From Bacteroidales bacterium (lineage in GTDB: Bacteria; Bacteroidota; Bacteroidia; Bacteroidales; UBA932), in contig JAILLE010000053.1 of the NCBI GenBank assembly GCA_024693285.1, positions 1 to 45,154 of the forward strand: a DNA stretch of 45,154 bases, in the 5' to 3' direction. Positions 25,339 through 34,087 of the stretch are shown in pieces. The position numbers were made by a program, and so were the translations under genes. Numbering within the stretch: position 1 is the first letter of the stretch; the number at the start of each line of letters is the position of its first letter. The notes beneath the pieces are model-generated. The model did not search any database. It worked only from the letters and a program-made list of their open reading frames with translations, and had not been told where the DNA came from.

Positions 25339-26619
25339 TTATTCTCCGGCTATTATCTTGGTATCCTCAACTTTGTCAATACCGGCCTTCCTGGCCAGTT
25401 TGTCCTTCCGTTCCCGGATCACTTCCTTGTGGTGTATCACCCAGTTCTCCGCGAAAATGCAGGCGCAGGAAAGTCCGAAATAGATTATGGTCTGCAGGAT
25501 CATGATCCTCATCTGGCTTCCGGCGGCGTTGATGTCACCTCCGGCAGTGCTGAGGTTGATATAGGACTGGACCCCGAAGGTTGACGGGAATATGTAGGAA
25601 AACACCTTCCAGAATCCAGGGAAAGCAACTGTGGGCCACGAACAGCCTGTCAGGAACAGGCAGATCGGGGACATTGCCAGGAACAATAGGAACACGGACT
25701 CTCGTCTGGTGATCAATGTGCTCCAGGTCATGCTGAAGAACACGCAATCCGTGATGAAGAACAGCAGCATCGCCAAAATGTCACCGAACTGGCCGCGTTG
25801 GGGAATCCCGAATATCGCCGGAACGATGAAGGCTATATACATGCCGATCCCAAGGTAAAGCAGCCAGTAAGCGCCGCCGCGGCCAAGCACGACACGGACC
25901 ATTCCGTGACCTTCCAGTTTGTCAGGCAGGGAGGCGAAACTGTGGTTCCTTTCCCTCTGGGTCCCCGCCAGCAATGACATTCCGTAGAACATTGTCTGCT
26001 GGATGATTATCATCAATATGGCCGAGATCAGGAATAGACTATAGTTGAAAGTCCTGTTGAAAGGATTATTGTCCTCATAACCAAGAGGTTTGATGACTTG
26101 GGACGCCTCTTGTTCCGTCATCCCCGCAAGCGAGTACCTCTCCATTTGGATCTGTCCTATCTCATGAAGCATCACGAAGTTAGTGGCGATCATGGCGTTC
26201 TTGTAATACAAGAAACTGCTCATGTCGGCGTAAAGAGAGAGGGTCGCGGTCTCGTTTCTGGCCAGTTTCTCACCGAAGTCCTTGGGGAAATACACTATTC
26301 CGTTGATTATCCGGTCCCGCATAAGCCTTTCGGCCTCATCCATATTGACACATTTCGCGGCGACTTCCACCTCCCTGGTGGCATCGATCTCCCTTATGAA
26401 CCTACGGCTGTCGGAACAGTCGGCGTCGTCCACCACGGCGACCGGAGTATCCTCCAAAAGGCCGTTCAGATACACCACATTATATAAAAGCGGGTAGGCT
26501 AGTTCGGCGATGATGAAAATCAGCATGACTCCTCCGTCGGAGAATATCTGCTTGAGCTCGTGACAGAAAATGTCCCACCAGTCCCGAAGCCAAGTATTTA
26601 TGAATCTGTTGTTTGCCAT
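25339..26619 (-). CDS. ABC-2 type export permease (second of pair)
   Basis: A 426-residue inner-membrane protein of the ABC-2 permease family: one N-terminal transmembrane helix (GVMLIFIIAELAYPLLYNVV), a periplasmic domain of about 150 residues (VAVVDDADCSDSRRFIREID, then MRDRIINGIVYFPKDFGEKL), and five or six C-terminal helices. The type is that of YhhJ/YbhS-like permeases working with HlyD and TolC partners. It starts three bases after its sister permease. The gene ends the operon; no ATPase gene is next to it. Confidence 0.84.
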   Translation of the reverse strand: MANNRFINTWLRDWWDIFCHELKQIFSDGGVMLIFIIAELAYPLLYNVVYLNGLLEDTPVAVVDDADCSDSRRFIREIDATREVEVAAKCVNMDEAERLMRDRIINGIVYFPKDFGEKLARNETATLSLYADMSSFLYYKNAMIATNFVMLHEIGQIQMERYSLAGMTEQEASQVIKPLGYEDNNPFNRTFNYSLFLISAILMIIIQQTMFYGMSLLAGTQRERNHSFASLPDKLEGHGMVRVVLGRGGAYWLLYLGIGMYIAFIVPAIFGIPQRGQFGDILAMLLFFITDCVFFSMTWSTLITRRESVFLLFLAMSPICLFLTGCSWPTVAFPGFWKVFSYIFPSTFGVQSYINLSTAGGDINAAGSQMRIMILQTIIYFGLSCACIFAENWVIHHKEVIRERKDKLARKAGIDKVEDTKIIAGE

Positions 26620-26622
26620 GGT

Positions 26623-27792
26623 CTATTCTTTTGGGAAGTTCTGATGGATATATGCGTTCTTTAGCCTGCTGAGGCCGGCGAGGGGGACGAACAGGAATAC
26701 CAATAGATGGATCACCTCATCCCACCATCCGGCGAAACCTGCTCCGAAGATGACCTCCTGGACGTGGAAAAGGTAGTAATGTCTCAACGGGAACATGACG
26801 GCAAGCCCTTGTATGTAGGGTGGCATCGCCTCGAGAGGCAATGTGAATCCCGACAGCGATAGGCCCAGCACGCTGTACAACGCTCCTACACTCAGCGCGA
26901 GCCTCGGTACGGGTAGCATCTCCAGGATGAATATTCCGGCAGCCTCACTTGCTATGATCATCAGGAACATGGCGAGGAACATATTGAATATGCTTCCGCT
27001 GATCGGGAAATGGAGCCAGTGGTACAGGAGCATGATGATCACGAACCCTATTGCGGAAAACACAATAGTCCAGACCAGCAGCTTGCCCATAAGGGCAGTC
27101 ACTATCGAATGGCCGGATGTGTCCATCAGATGCCTTGACGTCCCGAACTTCAACTCTGCGCCCAAGGAATATATAAGTACCAGGATCACAATCATTTCCA
27201 GTATTCCCGGAAGCAATATTCCAGTAAGGTAGTAGTTGTAGTTGGTTGTGACGTTGCCTATCTGGTGGGTGTCGATGTCTATCGGACGAATCATGCCCAT
27301 TATCTGGCTGTCATTGAATCCTTTCGCCCTTAGGATCTCCCTTTGCACAGCGCCGTTGGTCAGGTTGACCATAGTCAACAAGTCTTTCCAGGCAAGCGCG
27401 CCGCTCACGAAATACAACCCATTCACATAGAACGTGATCTTCGGTTGCTTGAAAGCCTGTATATTCTCGTTCATCCCCTCCGGAATCACGCAGACGGCGG
27501 CGATCTTCCCGCTTGTCATGTCTTCCCTCGCGGCAGAGAATGAATCGTAACGGACTACCTTCCCGAGCTGGGTCGCGTCGAGTTGAAGGCAAAAGTTCCG
27601 TGAGGTTGAAGACCGGTCCTCATCTACAATACCTATCGGGATATTGTCCGGAAGACCTTGGTTCAAGAAAGTCAGGAAGAAAACGGCGCAGAAAGCGATC
27701 ACTCCGACCGAGCCCATGAAATAAAGAGGACGATTCCTGATTATCCTAAGCTCGCGCCGCGCGACCGATAATATCCTTTGCCAGTTGTTCAT
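26623..27792 (-). CDS. ABC-2 type export permease (first of pair)
   Basis: A 389-residue paralogue of the next gene with the same plan: N-terminal helix (GSVGVIAFCAVFFLTFLN), periplasmic domain (IPIGIVDEDRSSTSRNFCLQ, then DMTSGKIAAVCVIPEGMNEN) and C-terminal membrane domain (LPGILEMIVILVLIYSLGAE). The pair probably forms a heterodimer. It starts 12 bases after the HlyD-type gene. Confidence 0.84.
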   Translation of the reverse strand: MNNWQRILSVARRELRIIRNRPLYFMGSVGVIAFCAVFFLTFLNQGLPDNIPIGIVDEDRSSTSRNFCLQLDATQLGKVVRYDSFSAAREDMTSGKIAAVCVIPEGMNENIQAFKQPKITFYVNGLYFVSGALAWKDLLTMVNLTNGAVQREILRAKGFNDSQIMGMIRPIDIDTHQIGNVTTNYNYYLTGILLPGILEMIVILVLIYSLGAELKFGTSRHLMDTSGHSIVTALMGKLLVWTIVFSAIGFVIIMLLYHWLHFPISGSIFNMFLAMFLMIIASEAAGIFILEMLPVPRLALSVGALYSVLGLSLSGFTLPLEAMPPYIQGLAVMFPLRHYYLFHVQEVIFGAGFAGWWDEVIHLLVFLFVPLAGLSRLKNAYIHQNFPKE

Positions 27793-27804
27793 TATATCCA
27801 GTTA

Positions 27805-28797
27805 TTATTTCTGTTTCACTATCGCTGACATTCCAGGTCGTATTCCCTCGACCGGGCTGTCAGGTACTGCCCTGACCTCGAAGGTCTTGGCGTCGTATAA
27901 ACCAGTCTCCTTAGTCGCTTTCCAGGTGGCGTAGGATTCCCGTACGGCGATATAATAGACCGTCGCGCTCACTTCCTTGCCGTCAAGAGCCGGAAGCGAT
28001 ACGGTGACCTTGTCCCCTTCCTTCATGCCGTGGAGATAATCCTCACGCACATTGAATGTGAACCAGATGTCGTTGATGTCAGTCACGCTAGCGACAGGGG
28101 AGCCCTGGCCAACCAACTCGCCGACCTTTGGATAAGTGGCCGAGATTATACCGTCGACAGGGGAGGTGAGGTAAAGCTCTCCAAGGTAGGACTCGACCTC
28201 CTGGACAGCACCTGAAGCCTGCTCCACAAGGGCTCTAGCCGCGGCCTTGTCCTCAGCCCTGGCTCCGCTTACCGCCATGTCATACTGGCTCTTTGCGGCT
28301 TTTGTCTGCGCTACGGCGGCATCGTACTTGGCTTTGGCCTCATCATATTTCTGGGCGGCGATTACCTTCTGCTCATATAGCCTCTCGACCCTGTCCAGGG
28401 ATTTTCTCAGGACATCTTCCTGAACGATCGCCTGTTGCCAAAGCTGGTAGGCTCCCTGGATCTGCTCAGACCTGGCGCCGTGACGTGCCTTGTCGCTTTG
28501 CGCCGCCGCAGCATTCTTCGCGGCATTGGCCTGGATCAGTTTCGCCCTGACCTCGGGGGAGTCGATGAAGGCGATCGTATCGCCTTTGTGAATAATCTGA
28601 CCTTCTTTCACATAGAGTTCCTCAATCCTTCCGGGAACCTTTCCGGAGACCCTGTACTCACTTGCCTCGGCCTCGCCTTGGATCACTAGAGGTTTGGGCT
28701 TGGAAACAAAATAACCGACGATGGCGATAACCAAAATGATGGCTATCAACGCGGCTATGCCAATCACTAGATTGTAACTTTTCTTTTGCTTTTCCAT
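27805..28797 (-). CDS. HlyD-family membrane fusion (periplasmic adaptor) protein
   Basis: A 330-residue adaptor: one N-terminal membrane anchor (LVIGIAALIAIILVIAIVGY), a biotinyl-lipoyl half (GEAEASEYRVSGKVPGRIEE), a helical hairpin rich in Ala/Lys/Gln (about 85-190), and the matching second lipoyl half (YLTSPVDGIISATYPKVGEL) and beta-barrel. It links the ABC-2 permeases to the TolC-type outer-membrane protein encoded 24 bases upstream. Confidence 0.88.
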   Translation of the reverse strand: MEKQKKSYNLVIGIAALIAIILVIAIVGYFVSKPKPLVIQGEAEASEYRVSGKVPGRIEELYVKEGQIIHKGDTIAFIDSPEVRAKLIQANAAKNAAAAQSDKARHGARSEQIQGAYQLWQQAIVQEDVLRKSLDRVERLYEQKVIAAQKYDEAKAKYDAAVAQTKAAKSQYDMAVSGARAEDKAAARALVEQASGAVQEVESYLGELYLTSPVDGIISATYPKVGELVGQGSPVASVTDINDIWFTFNVREDYLHGMKEGDKVTVSLPALDGKEVSATVYYIAVRESYATWKATKETGLYDAKTFEVRAVPDSPVEGIRPGMSAIVKQK

Positions 28798-28821
28798 TGT
28801 ATTGATTTTTAATTATTTCCT

Positions 28822-30366
28822 TTATAAAATTGCCTTATGGTTGCCCTCGGCCTTGTCAAGATTGGCGGCGAGCATCTGAAGTTCCACCCCCGCGTCGATG
28901 TATTCAGAGCGGGCCTGGAGCCACGCTGTATGGGCTCCTAGAGCCGTGTTGGCATTGATGACGCCTTCGTTGAAACCTATCGTCGCGGTCCTTAGGTTCT
29001 CCTCGGCGCTGGAGAGGTTGCTTTTGGCCATATTCAATTTCTCTATAGCCTCGGTCTCCTGCTTTCTGAGTTGGGTGACCTGGAGGTTGATGAGATCCTT
29101 CGCGTCTTCCAGCTGCGACCGGTATAGAGTCGCTTCGGCTTTCGCCTTGCGAGTCTTGTTGAGGGCCTCGAAACCATGGAATAACGGGACGTTCACGACG
29201 ACTCCAACGCTCCAATAGCCGTTCCACTGCTTCTCAAATCCGTTTTTCAGGCTTGGATTGGAAACCATATAGCCACCCATTGCGGCGATCTTCGGGAGCA
29301 TGTCAGCTCTGGCGACAGCCACTTTCTTGTCATATATCTTAGAAGCCAACTCAAGACTGCGGGTCTCGGGCCTGTCGGCATAGATGTCTTCAAGGCTCTT
29401 CTCCGATCCGATTCTCGCTAGAGGAATCTCTTCCAGCTGCTCATCAGCCAAAACTATATCGGTTCCGAGATCGAGGCCTATCCTTTTGCATAACAGCATC
29501 TTGGCCAGGGCTAAACCATTCTCGGACTTGGTCTTCAACATGTCAGCCTCGTTGGCCTTGACTTTTATCTGAAGAGCGTCAGACTCGGTCGAGACGCCTT
29601 CCTTGACGGCCAGCTCGACATCATGCTCCATATTATGGAGAAGATCTGAATATGACTCCGCCAGTTTTTTCTTGGCGGCGATAGAAACTATTTGCCAATA
29701 TGCCTGGTCGACATCAACTATAGTCTGCTGATACCGCTGGTCGTAACTTGCCTCGGACAATTGCTCTGCCAGTTTGGCTATTTTGTTGGCGGCCAAAATT
29801 TTACCGCCCATGAATAGTGGCTGTTGGACGGTCACTGACCCCACAAGGATGTTCTCGAGATCCGGATGTAAAGCATCATCTATCTCTTGCCCTATCGAAT
29901 TGATCGCCTCTGACATGTCCACCGCGGATACTTTAGCCAAGGCTGTCTGCAGAAGCGGATCCTGCATCAACTGCATGTATTTCATCGCACTCGCCGGATC
30001 GGTCGCCGCAAGTTGCTGTATATAAGCGGTCAATTCTCCCATAACTTGCTGCTGGTACTGCTGTGAGGCTCCATGCAGGGTTGTACCGGCGTTCCGGAGA
30101 GTCGCGGATCCAGATTCACTGATCAGGGCTATGTCATTTGGATTGTGAAGGTACGCTCCGGTACCTGAGATGTTGGGGAGATAATTCGCGAACGCGATCT
30201 TATGGTCATAGCCTGCCATCTCCACTTTTGTCCTGGCTTGCTCAAGCTCTCTGTCGCCATTTATCGCCATCTCGCGGCATTCTTCAAGTGTGAGAGTCCT
30301 TTGGGCTGAAGCGCTGAAAGGCGCCATCATCGTGATGACCAGGATTGGAATCAAATACTTTTTCAT
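28822..30366 (-). CDS. TolC-family outer-membrane efflux protein
   Basis: A 514-residue outer-membrane channel. The signal MKKYLIPILVITMMAPFSAS, then AQRTLTLEECREMAI, is followed by two TolC repeats with long coiled helices (ELAVKEGVSTESDALQIKVK, then GLALAKMLLCKRIGL; GFNEGVINANTALGAHTAWL). The start is placed at ATG 30366 so that the signal peptide begins at MKK; ATG 30375 (MNNMKK) is also possible, and the TTG at 30384 belongs to the promoter. First gene of the four-gene export operon, divergent from an AraC regulator. Confidence 0.87.
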   Translation of the reverse strand: MKKYLIPILVITMMAPFSASAQRTLTLEECREMAINGDRELEQARTKVEMAGYDHKIAFANYLPNISGTGAYLHNPNDIALISESGSATLRNAGTTLHGASQQYQQQVMGELTAYIQQLAATDPASAMKYMQLMQDPLLQTALAKVSAVDMSEAINSIGQEIDDALHPDLENILVGSVTVQQPLFMGGKILAANKIAKLAEQLSEASYDQRYQQTIVDVDQAYWQIVSIAAKKKLAESYSDLLHNMEHDVELAVKEGVSTESDALQIKVKANEADMLKTKSENGLALAKMLLCKRIGLDLGTDIVLADEQLEEIPLARIGSEKSLEDIYADRPETRSLELASKIYDKKVAVARADMLPKIAAMGGYMVSNPSLKNGFEKQWNGYWSVGVVVNVPLFHGFEALNKTRKAKAEATLYRSQLEDAKDLINLQVTQLRKQETEAIEKLNMAKSNLSSAEENLRTATIGFNEGVINANTALGAHTAWLQARSEYIDAGVELQMLAANLDKAEGNHKAIL

Positions 30367-30381
30367 ATTATTCATTATTGT

Positions 30382-30389
30382 CAAATATT
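30382..30389 (-). promoter_or_regulatory. Possible -7 element of the export operon
   Basis: AATATTTG on the minus strand matches seven of eight positions of TAnnTTTG, 15 bases before ATG 30366. No -33 element is evident, consistent with a regulated promoter. Confidence 0.4.
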
Positions 30390-30452
30390 CAGCATTTCTC
30401 CCTTCACAGGGGCCACGGAGGGGCTACAAAGAGATTGCCATCCGGCCAAAAA

Positions 30453-30475
30453 AGAATGTTCCAAAGGAGCATTCT
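30453..30475. promoter_or_regulatory. Near-perfect 23-bp palindrome between tolC and araC
   Basis: AGAATGTTCC (30453-30462), AAA, GGAGCATTCT (30466-30475): ten-base arms with one mismatch and a three-base centre. It lies mid-way in the 190-base divergent region and is a candidate operator. The same region has the direct repeats ATTGTCAAA at 30377 and 30476 and ATTGTTCAAA at 30535, and a GCCCG/CGGGC hairpin at 30504-30521. Confidence 0.5.
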
Positions 30476-30558
30476 ATTGTCAAAAGGTCGAATTTGGCGA
30501 ACGGCCCGTGAATTTTCGGGCAAATTATTATATTATTGTTCAAATAATTTTTGGGGCT

Positions 30559-31479
30559 ATGCGAGACACACTTCAGAGCGTCGGTTTTGAACAGATCAGA
30601 AAGTTCCTTCCTCCTGGGGATGATATCAGTTTGGGGAATGATTTTCTTGTTGTGGATGTCCAGCAACATGATCCGGGTTCTTTTATCGACAGTCCTTTCC
30701 GCACGGACGCTTTCCTCGCCATATTCTGCGAGAAGGGTGGGTTTGACATAGAGATCAACCTCAGAAAATTCCGTATACAAGATAACACCCTTGTGGTTTG
30801 TATTCCGGGATACATTTTAAAAGTCGGGAAAATGGGAGCCGGGAAGGACTTGAATGGTAGAATTGTGGCAATGGCTCTTTCCAGGCAGTTCATTTCTGAC
30901 ATCAAGTTTGACTTCTCGAGGCTATTTGAGTCCAGATTGATGTTCTTTTATGACCCGAGGATAATGCTCACGAAAAATGAGATGTCCTTCTGTTCCAAGT
31001 ATTTCCATCTTGTCAAATCAATTATTGATACTGGAATTCCGACAAAAATCGCATCCGTGAAATCGTTGGTCGAGTCACTTCTCCATGTGCTTGAGGGAAT
31101 GGTCAGCGAGAGCAATCACGAACCGGAACCGGAGCCGGAGCCATCAAAATCGGCACAGACTAGGCTTAACATGCTCTTCGAGCGTTTCATGTCCCTTGTC
31201 TCTGAATATCACTCCACTGAGCGTGGAATGGCTTTTTACGCGAATCGCCTTGGAATTACTCCTAAATATCTTTCCAGGCTGATTAAGGATGTAAGTGGGC
31301 GTTCCGCCCCGGAGTGGATTGACGCTTTTGTTATCCAGGAAGCCAAGAGCATGCTAAAATACACTGATGACAGCATTAAAGAGATCGTGTATAAGCTCAA
31401 TTTCACCAATGCGTCAGTGTTTTACAAGTTTTTCAGGTCGCAGACAGGGATGACCCCCAGCGAGTATCGCAATAGATAG
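30559..31479 (+). CDS. AraC-family transcriptional regulator
   Basis: A 306-residue protein with an N-terminal cupin-like sensor (IRKFLPPGDDISLGNDFLVV, FCEKGGFDIEINLRKFRIQD) and a C-terminal AraC double helix-turn-helix (MAFYANRLGITPKYLSRLIK, then SIKEIVYKLNFTNASVFYKF and FRSQTGMTPSEYRNR). A linker near residue 195 is a run of Glu-Pro pairs. The start is ATG 30559; the open frame upstream to 30508 runs through the control region. It diverges from the export operon and probably regulates it (inference from position). Confidence 0.86.
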   Translation: MRDTLQSVGFEQIRKFLPPGDDISLGNDFLVVDVQQHDPGSFIDSPFRTDAFLAIFCEKGGFDIEINLRKFRIQDNTLVVCIPGYILKVGKMGAGKDLNGRIVAMALSRQFISDIKFDFSRLFESRLMFFYDPRIMLTKNEMSFCSKYFHLVKSIIDTGIPTKIASVKSLVESLLHVLEGMVSESNHEPEPEPEPSKSAQTRLNMLFERFMSLVSEYHSTERGMAFYANRLGITPKYLSRLIKDVSGRSAPEWIDAFVIQEAKSMLKYTDDSIKEIVYKLNFTNASVFYKFFRSQTGMTPSEYRNR

Positions 31480-31561
31480 TTCCTTAAAATTTTATAAATA
31501 AAACGTATAAATAATTTAATTATTTTAATAAAAATCGTTTTAATTTTTAACGGAAAATAAT

Positions 31562-31592
31562 TTGACTTTTTAAAAAAACTTTATACCTTTGC
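31562..31592 (+). promoter_or_regulatory. Promoter of the candidate small RNA
   Basis: TTG (31562-31564, within TTTGAC), 19 bases, then TACCTTTGC (31584-31592): a perfect promoter by the Bacteroidetes rule, in a very A+T-rich stretch (31480-31590) that otherwise shows no feature. Confidence 0.88.
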
Positions 31593-31597
31593 TCCCA

Positions 31598-31687
31598 GAC
31601 AGACAAAAGTTCTTTTTGTTGTCTATTTGTTAAGTTCGTTTTATATACAACTGGCCGGCGCTTTGGGGAAAGCGCCGACCTTTTTTT
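31598..31687 (+). ncRNA. Candidate ~90-nt small RNA of unknown function
   Basis: The unit is bounded by its own promoter (start expected near 31598) and its own terminator (T-run ending 31687). The downstream sugar-permease gene has a separate promoter after the terminator, so this is not simply its leader. A 5' hairpin AGACAA/TTGTCT (31601-31606 and 31619-31624) precedes a U-rich single-stranded stretch and the terminator hairpin. I see no start codon with a convincing reading frame inside. It resembles no RNA family I can name; 6S, tmRNA and SRP RNA are longer and are not matched. The alternative is a premature-termination leader. Confidence 0.6.
31653..31687 (+). terminator. Rho-independent terminator of the small RNA
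   Basis: CGGCGCTTT (31656-31664), loop GGGG, AAAGCGCCG (31669-31677), extended by GG/CC beyond one mismatch, then seven T (31681-31687). Confidence 0.93.
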
Positions 31688-31711
31688 ATATAAGAATTGG
31701 CAACGGACAGG

Positions 31712-31741
31712 TTGAAGATTCGTCTTTTTTTTGTAGCTTTG
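31712..31741 (+). promoter_or_regulatory. Promoter of the sugar permease-kinase operon
   Basis: TTG (31712-31714), 19 bases, then TAGCTTTG (31734-31741), about 50 bases before the ATG at 31792. Confidence 0.85.
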
Positions 31742-31791
31742 TGTAATCCACGTGTTTTGGCATTAAACTAACACAATAAAAACAATTCTGC

Positions 31792-33072
31792 ATGGAAAAG
31801 AAAAAAACTAACATGGTGGCTATCGTGACGATGTGCTTCATCTTCGCCATGATCTCCTTCGTCACCAACATGGCCGCCCCCTTCGGCGTGATCTGGGGCA
31901 ACAAGTTCGAGTGGTCCAGGATGGCTGGTAACCTGATGAACTTCGCCGCTTACCTCTTTATGGGTATCCCCGCGGGTAAGATGCTCCTCAAGATCGGTTA
32001 CAAGAACACGACTCTTGCCGCTCTCGCTACCGGTTTCGTCGGAATCGTCATCCAGTGGCTCTCCAGCAAGATCGGAGGAGGCTCCGCGATCTATGTCTAT
32101 CTCCTCGGAGCTTTCGTCTGCGGTTTCTGCGTCTGTATGCTCAATACTGTCGTCAACCCGATGCTCAACATCCTCGGTGGCGGCGGTAACAAGGGCAACC
32201 AGTACATCCAGATCGGAGGTACTTTGAACTCACTTACCGGCACATTGACCCCTCTGCTCGTCGGAGCCCTCATCGGTACCGTGACTGCCAACACGTCAAT
32301 GTCTGATGTGGCCCCGCTGCTTTTCATCGCTATGGGTGTGTTCGCTGCCGCTTTCATCATCATCTCCCTTCTGAAGATTCCGGAGCCCGCCAAGGAGCGC
32401 AACGCCACTGTCTATGAGCACAGCGCCTGGAATTTCCGCCACTTCGTGCTTGGCGCCATCGCCATCTTTTTCTATGTGGGAATTGAGATCGGTATTCCCT
32501 CACAGGTTAACTTCTATCTTGCCGACGCCTCTTCCAAGGGAGCTGGTATCCTTGTGAATGGTGCCGCTATCGGAGGCGCTATCGCCGCTGTGTACTGGTT
32601 GCTTATGATGGTCGGCCGTCTGTGCAGCACATTCATCTCCGGAAAGGTCAGCACCAGAACCCAGATGATCACAGTCAGTTCCGTGGCTATCTTGCTAGTT
32701 CTCATAGCGATTCTCACTCCTAAGACTGTTACTGTCAACATGCCCGGCTACAGCGCCGCTGACGGTTTCGCCATGTTCAAGGTTCCTCTAAGCTGTCTCT
32801 TACTTGTCCTTTGCGGTCTCTGCACCTCTCTGATGTGGGGAGCTATCTTCAACTTGGCCGTTGAGGGTCTCGGCAAGTACACTGAGGCTGCTTCCGGAAT
32901 ATTCATGACTCTGGTTGTCGGTGGAGGCGTGATGCCTTTCATCCAGAATCTGATCGCCAAGGGAGCAGGCTACATGAACAGCTACTGGCTGGTCATCGCC
33001 ATGCTCTGCTACCTCCTCTACTATGCCCTGATCGGTTGCAAGAACGTCAATAAGGACATCCCTGTCGACTAG
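31792..33072 (+). CDS. FHS-family sugar:H+ symporter (MFS)
   Basis: A 426-residue, twelve-helix permease of the fucose-glucose-galactose group: FVTNMAAPFGVIWGNKF in the first part, LNTVVNPMLNILGGGGNKGN, then IQIGGTLNSLTGTLTPLLVG, which is the family's signature region in helices 4-5, and EGLGKYTEAASGIFMTLVVG near the end. It imports a hexose or amino-hexose; the ROK kinase five bases downstream would phosphorylate it, forming a two-gene uptake unit. The exact sugar (glucose, N-acetylglucosamine, mannose) is undetermined. Confidence 0.85.
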   Translation: MEKKKTNMVAIVTMCFIFAMISFVTNMAAPFGVIWGNKFEWSRMAGNLMNFAAYLFMGIPAGKMLLKIGYKNTTLAALATGFVGIVIQWLSSKIGGGSAIYVYLLGAFVCGFCVCMLNTVVNPMLNILGGGGNKGNQYIQIGGTLNSLTGTLTPLLVGALIGTVTANTSMSDVAPLLFIAMGVFAAAFIIISLLKIPEPAKERNATVYEHSAWNFRHFVLGAIAIFFYVGIEIGIPSQVNFYLADASSKGAGILVNGAAIGGAIAAVYWLLMMVGRLCSTFISGKVSTRTQMITVSSVAILLVLIAILTPKTVTVNMPGYSAADGFAMFKVPLSCLLLVLCGLCTSLMWGAIFNLAVEGLGKYTEAASGIFMTLVVGGGVMPFIQNLIAKGAGYMNSYWLVIAMLCYLLYYALIGCKNVNKDIPVD

Positions 33073-33077
33073 AAGAG

Positions 33078-34046
33078 ATGGATATGGAAAATATTGATCA
33101 GAACCTTGTTATAGGAGTCGATGTAGGTGGACAGACCAGCAAGTGCGGTATTGTCGACACCCGCGGCACCGTGATCGCCCAGACTGTCATCAGGACTGAC
33201 AACCATGACTCCGTGGAGCCTTTCATCGCCGAGTTGGCTGAAGCTCTCAAGAAGCTTATCGCCGAGGCTGGAGCCCAGGGTAAGATTCGTGGTATCGGTG
33301 TCGGTGCACCTAACGCCAACTACTACACAGGTGACATCGAGAATGCTGTCAATTTGTCATGGGGTCGTTCCGGTTCCATCCACTTCGCCGCTATGCTTAA
33401 GGACGCCATGGGCGGGATCCCTGTGACCCTGACCAATGACGCCAACGCCGCCGCGATGGGTGAGATGACCTATGGCGCCGCCAGGGGAATGAAGAATTTC
33501 ATTATGATCACCCTTGGCACTGGTGTGGGCAGTGGAATCGTGATCAACGGGGAGATGGTTTATGGCCACGACGGTTTTGCCGGTGAGCTAGGTCACACTA
33601 CCCTTGTTCGCAAGAATGGTCGTCTCTGCAATTGCGGTAAGACCGGCTGCCTTGAGACCTATTGCTCCGCTATCGGAATGGCCAGGACCGCTCGCGAGTG
33701 GCTGGACATGAGCGACGAGCCTTCAATGCTCCGTAAGCTGGACAACATCACCTCTAAAGACATCTATGAGGCTGCCAAGGAGGGTGATAATATGGCTCTC
33801 AAGCTGTTCGATTACACCGGCACCATGCTCGGAATGGCATTCGCTGATTTCATCGAGTTCTCGGCGCCCGAGGCTATCGTCCTGTTCGGCGGTCTGGCCA
33901 GGAGCAAGGAGTTCCTCACCGAGCCGATCGAGAGGTCGATGAACGCTAATGTCCTTCCTCTTTGGAGAGGCAAGGTGAAACTGGTTTATTCCTCTTTGAA
34001 GGAGTCTGACGCCGCCATTCTCGGCGCTTCAGCTCTTGCTTGGTAG
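33078..34046 (+). CDS. ROK-family sugar kinase (glucokinase-like)
   Basis: A 322-residue cytosolic kinase: ATP-binding VIGVDVGGQTSKCGIVD, sugar-binding TNDANAAAMGEMTYGAARGM with the catalytic Asp, the ROK signature GFAGELGHTTL with metal-site His, and the zinc site CNCGKTGCLETYCS. The second lobe ends APEAIVLFGGLARS. Start at 33078 (MDMENIDQ) or 33084. It is probably cotranscribed with the permease. Confidence 0.88.
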   Translation: MDMENIDQNLVIGVDVGGQTSKCGIVDTRGTVIAQTVIRTDNHDSVEPFIAELAEALKKLIAEAGAQGKIRGIGVGAPNANYYTGDIENAVNLSWGRSGSIHFAAMLKDAMGGIPVTLTNDANAAAMGEMTYGAARGMKNFIMITLGTGVGSGIVINGEMVYGHDGFAGELGHTTLVRKNGRLCNCGKTGCLETYCSAIGMARTAREWLDMSDEPSMLRKLDNITSKDIYEAAKEGDNMALKLFDYTGTMLGMAFADFIEFSAPEAIVLFGGLARSKEFLTEPIERSMNANVLPLWRGKVKLVYSSLKESDAAILGASALAW

Positions 34047-34087
34047 GATGCTTTTCAATCCCTTGCATTTGGGATAATCATGACAAT

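Noticed and set aside
26281..26500. Open frames opposite the ABC-2 permease
   Set aside because: Antisense shadows with no domain and no start signals.
30480..30558. N-terminal extension of the AraC protein from 30508
   Set aside because: It runs through a hairpin and A+T-rich control sequence, and AraC-like sequence begins after ATG 30559.
31091..31150. Glu-Pro codon run in the AraC gene
   Set aside because: A short low-complexity linker (EPEPEPEP) typical of interdomain spacers; not a repeat element.
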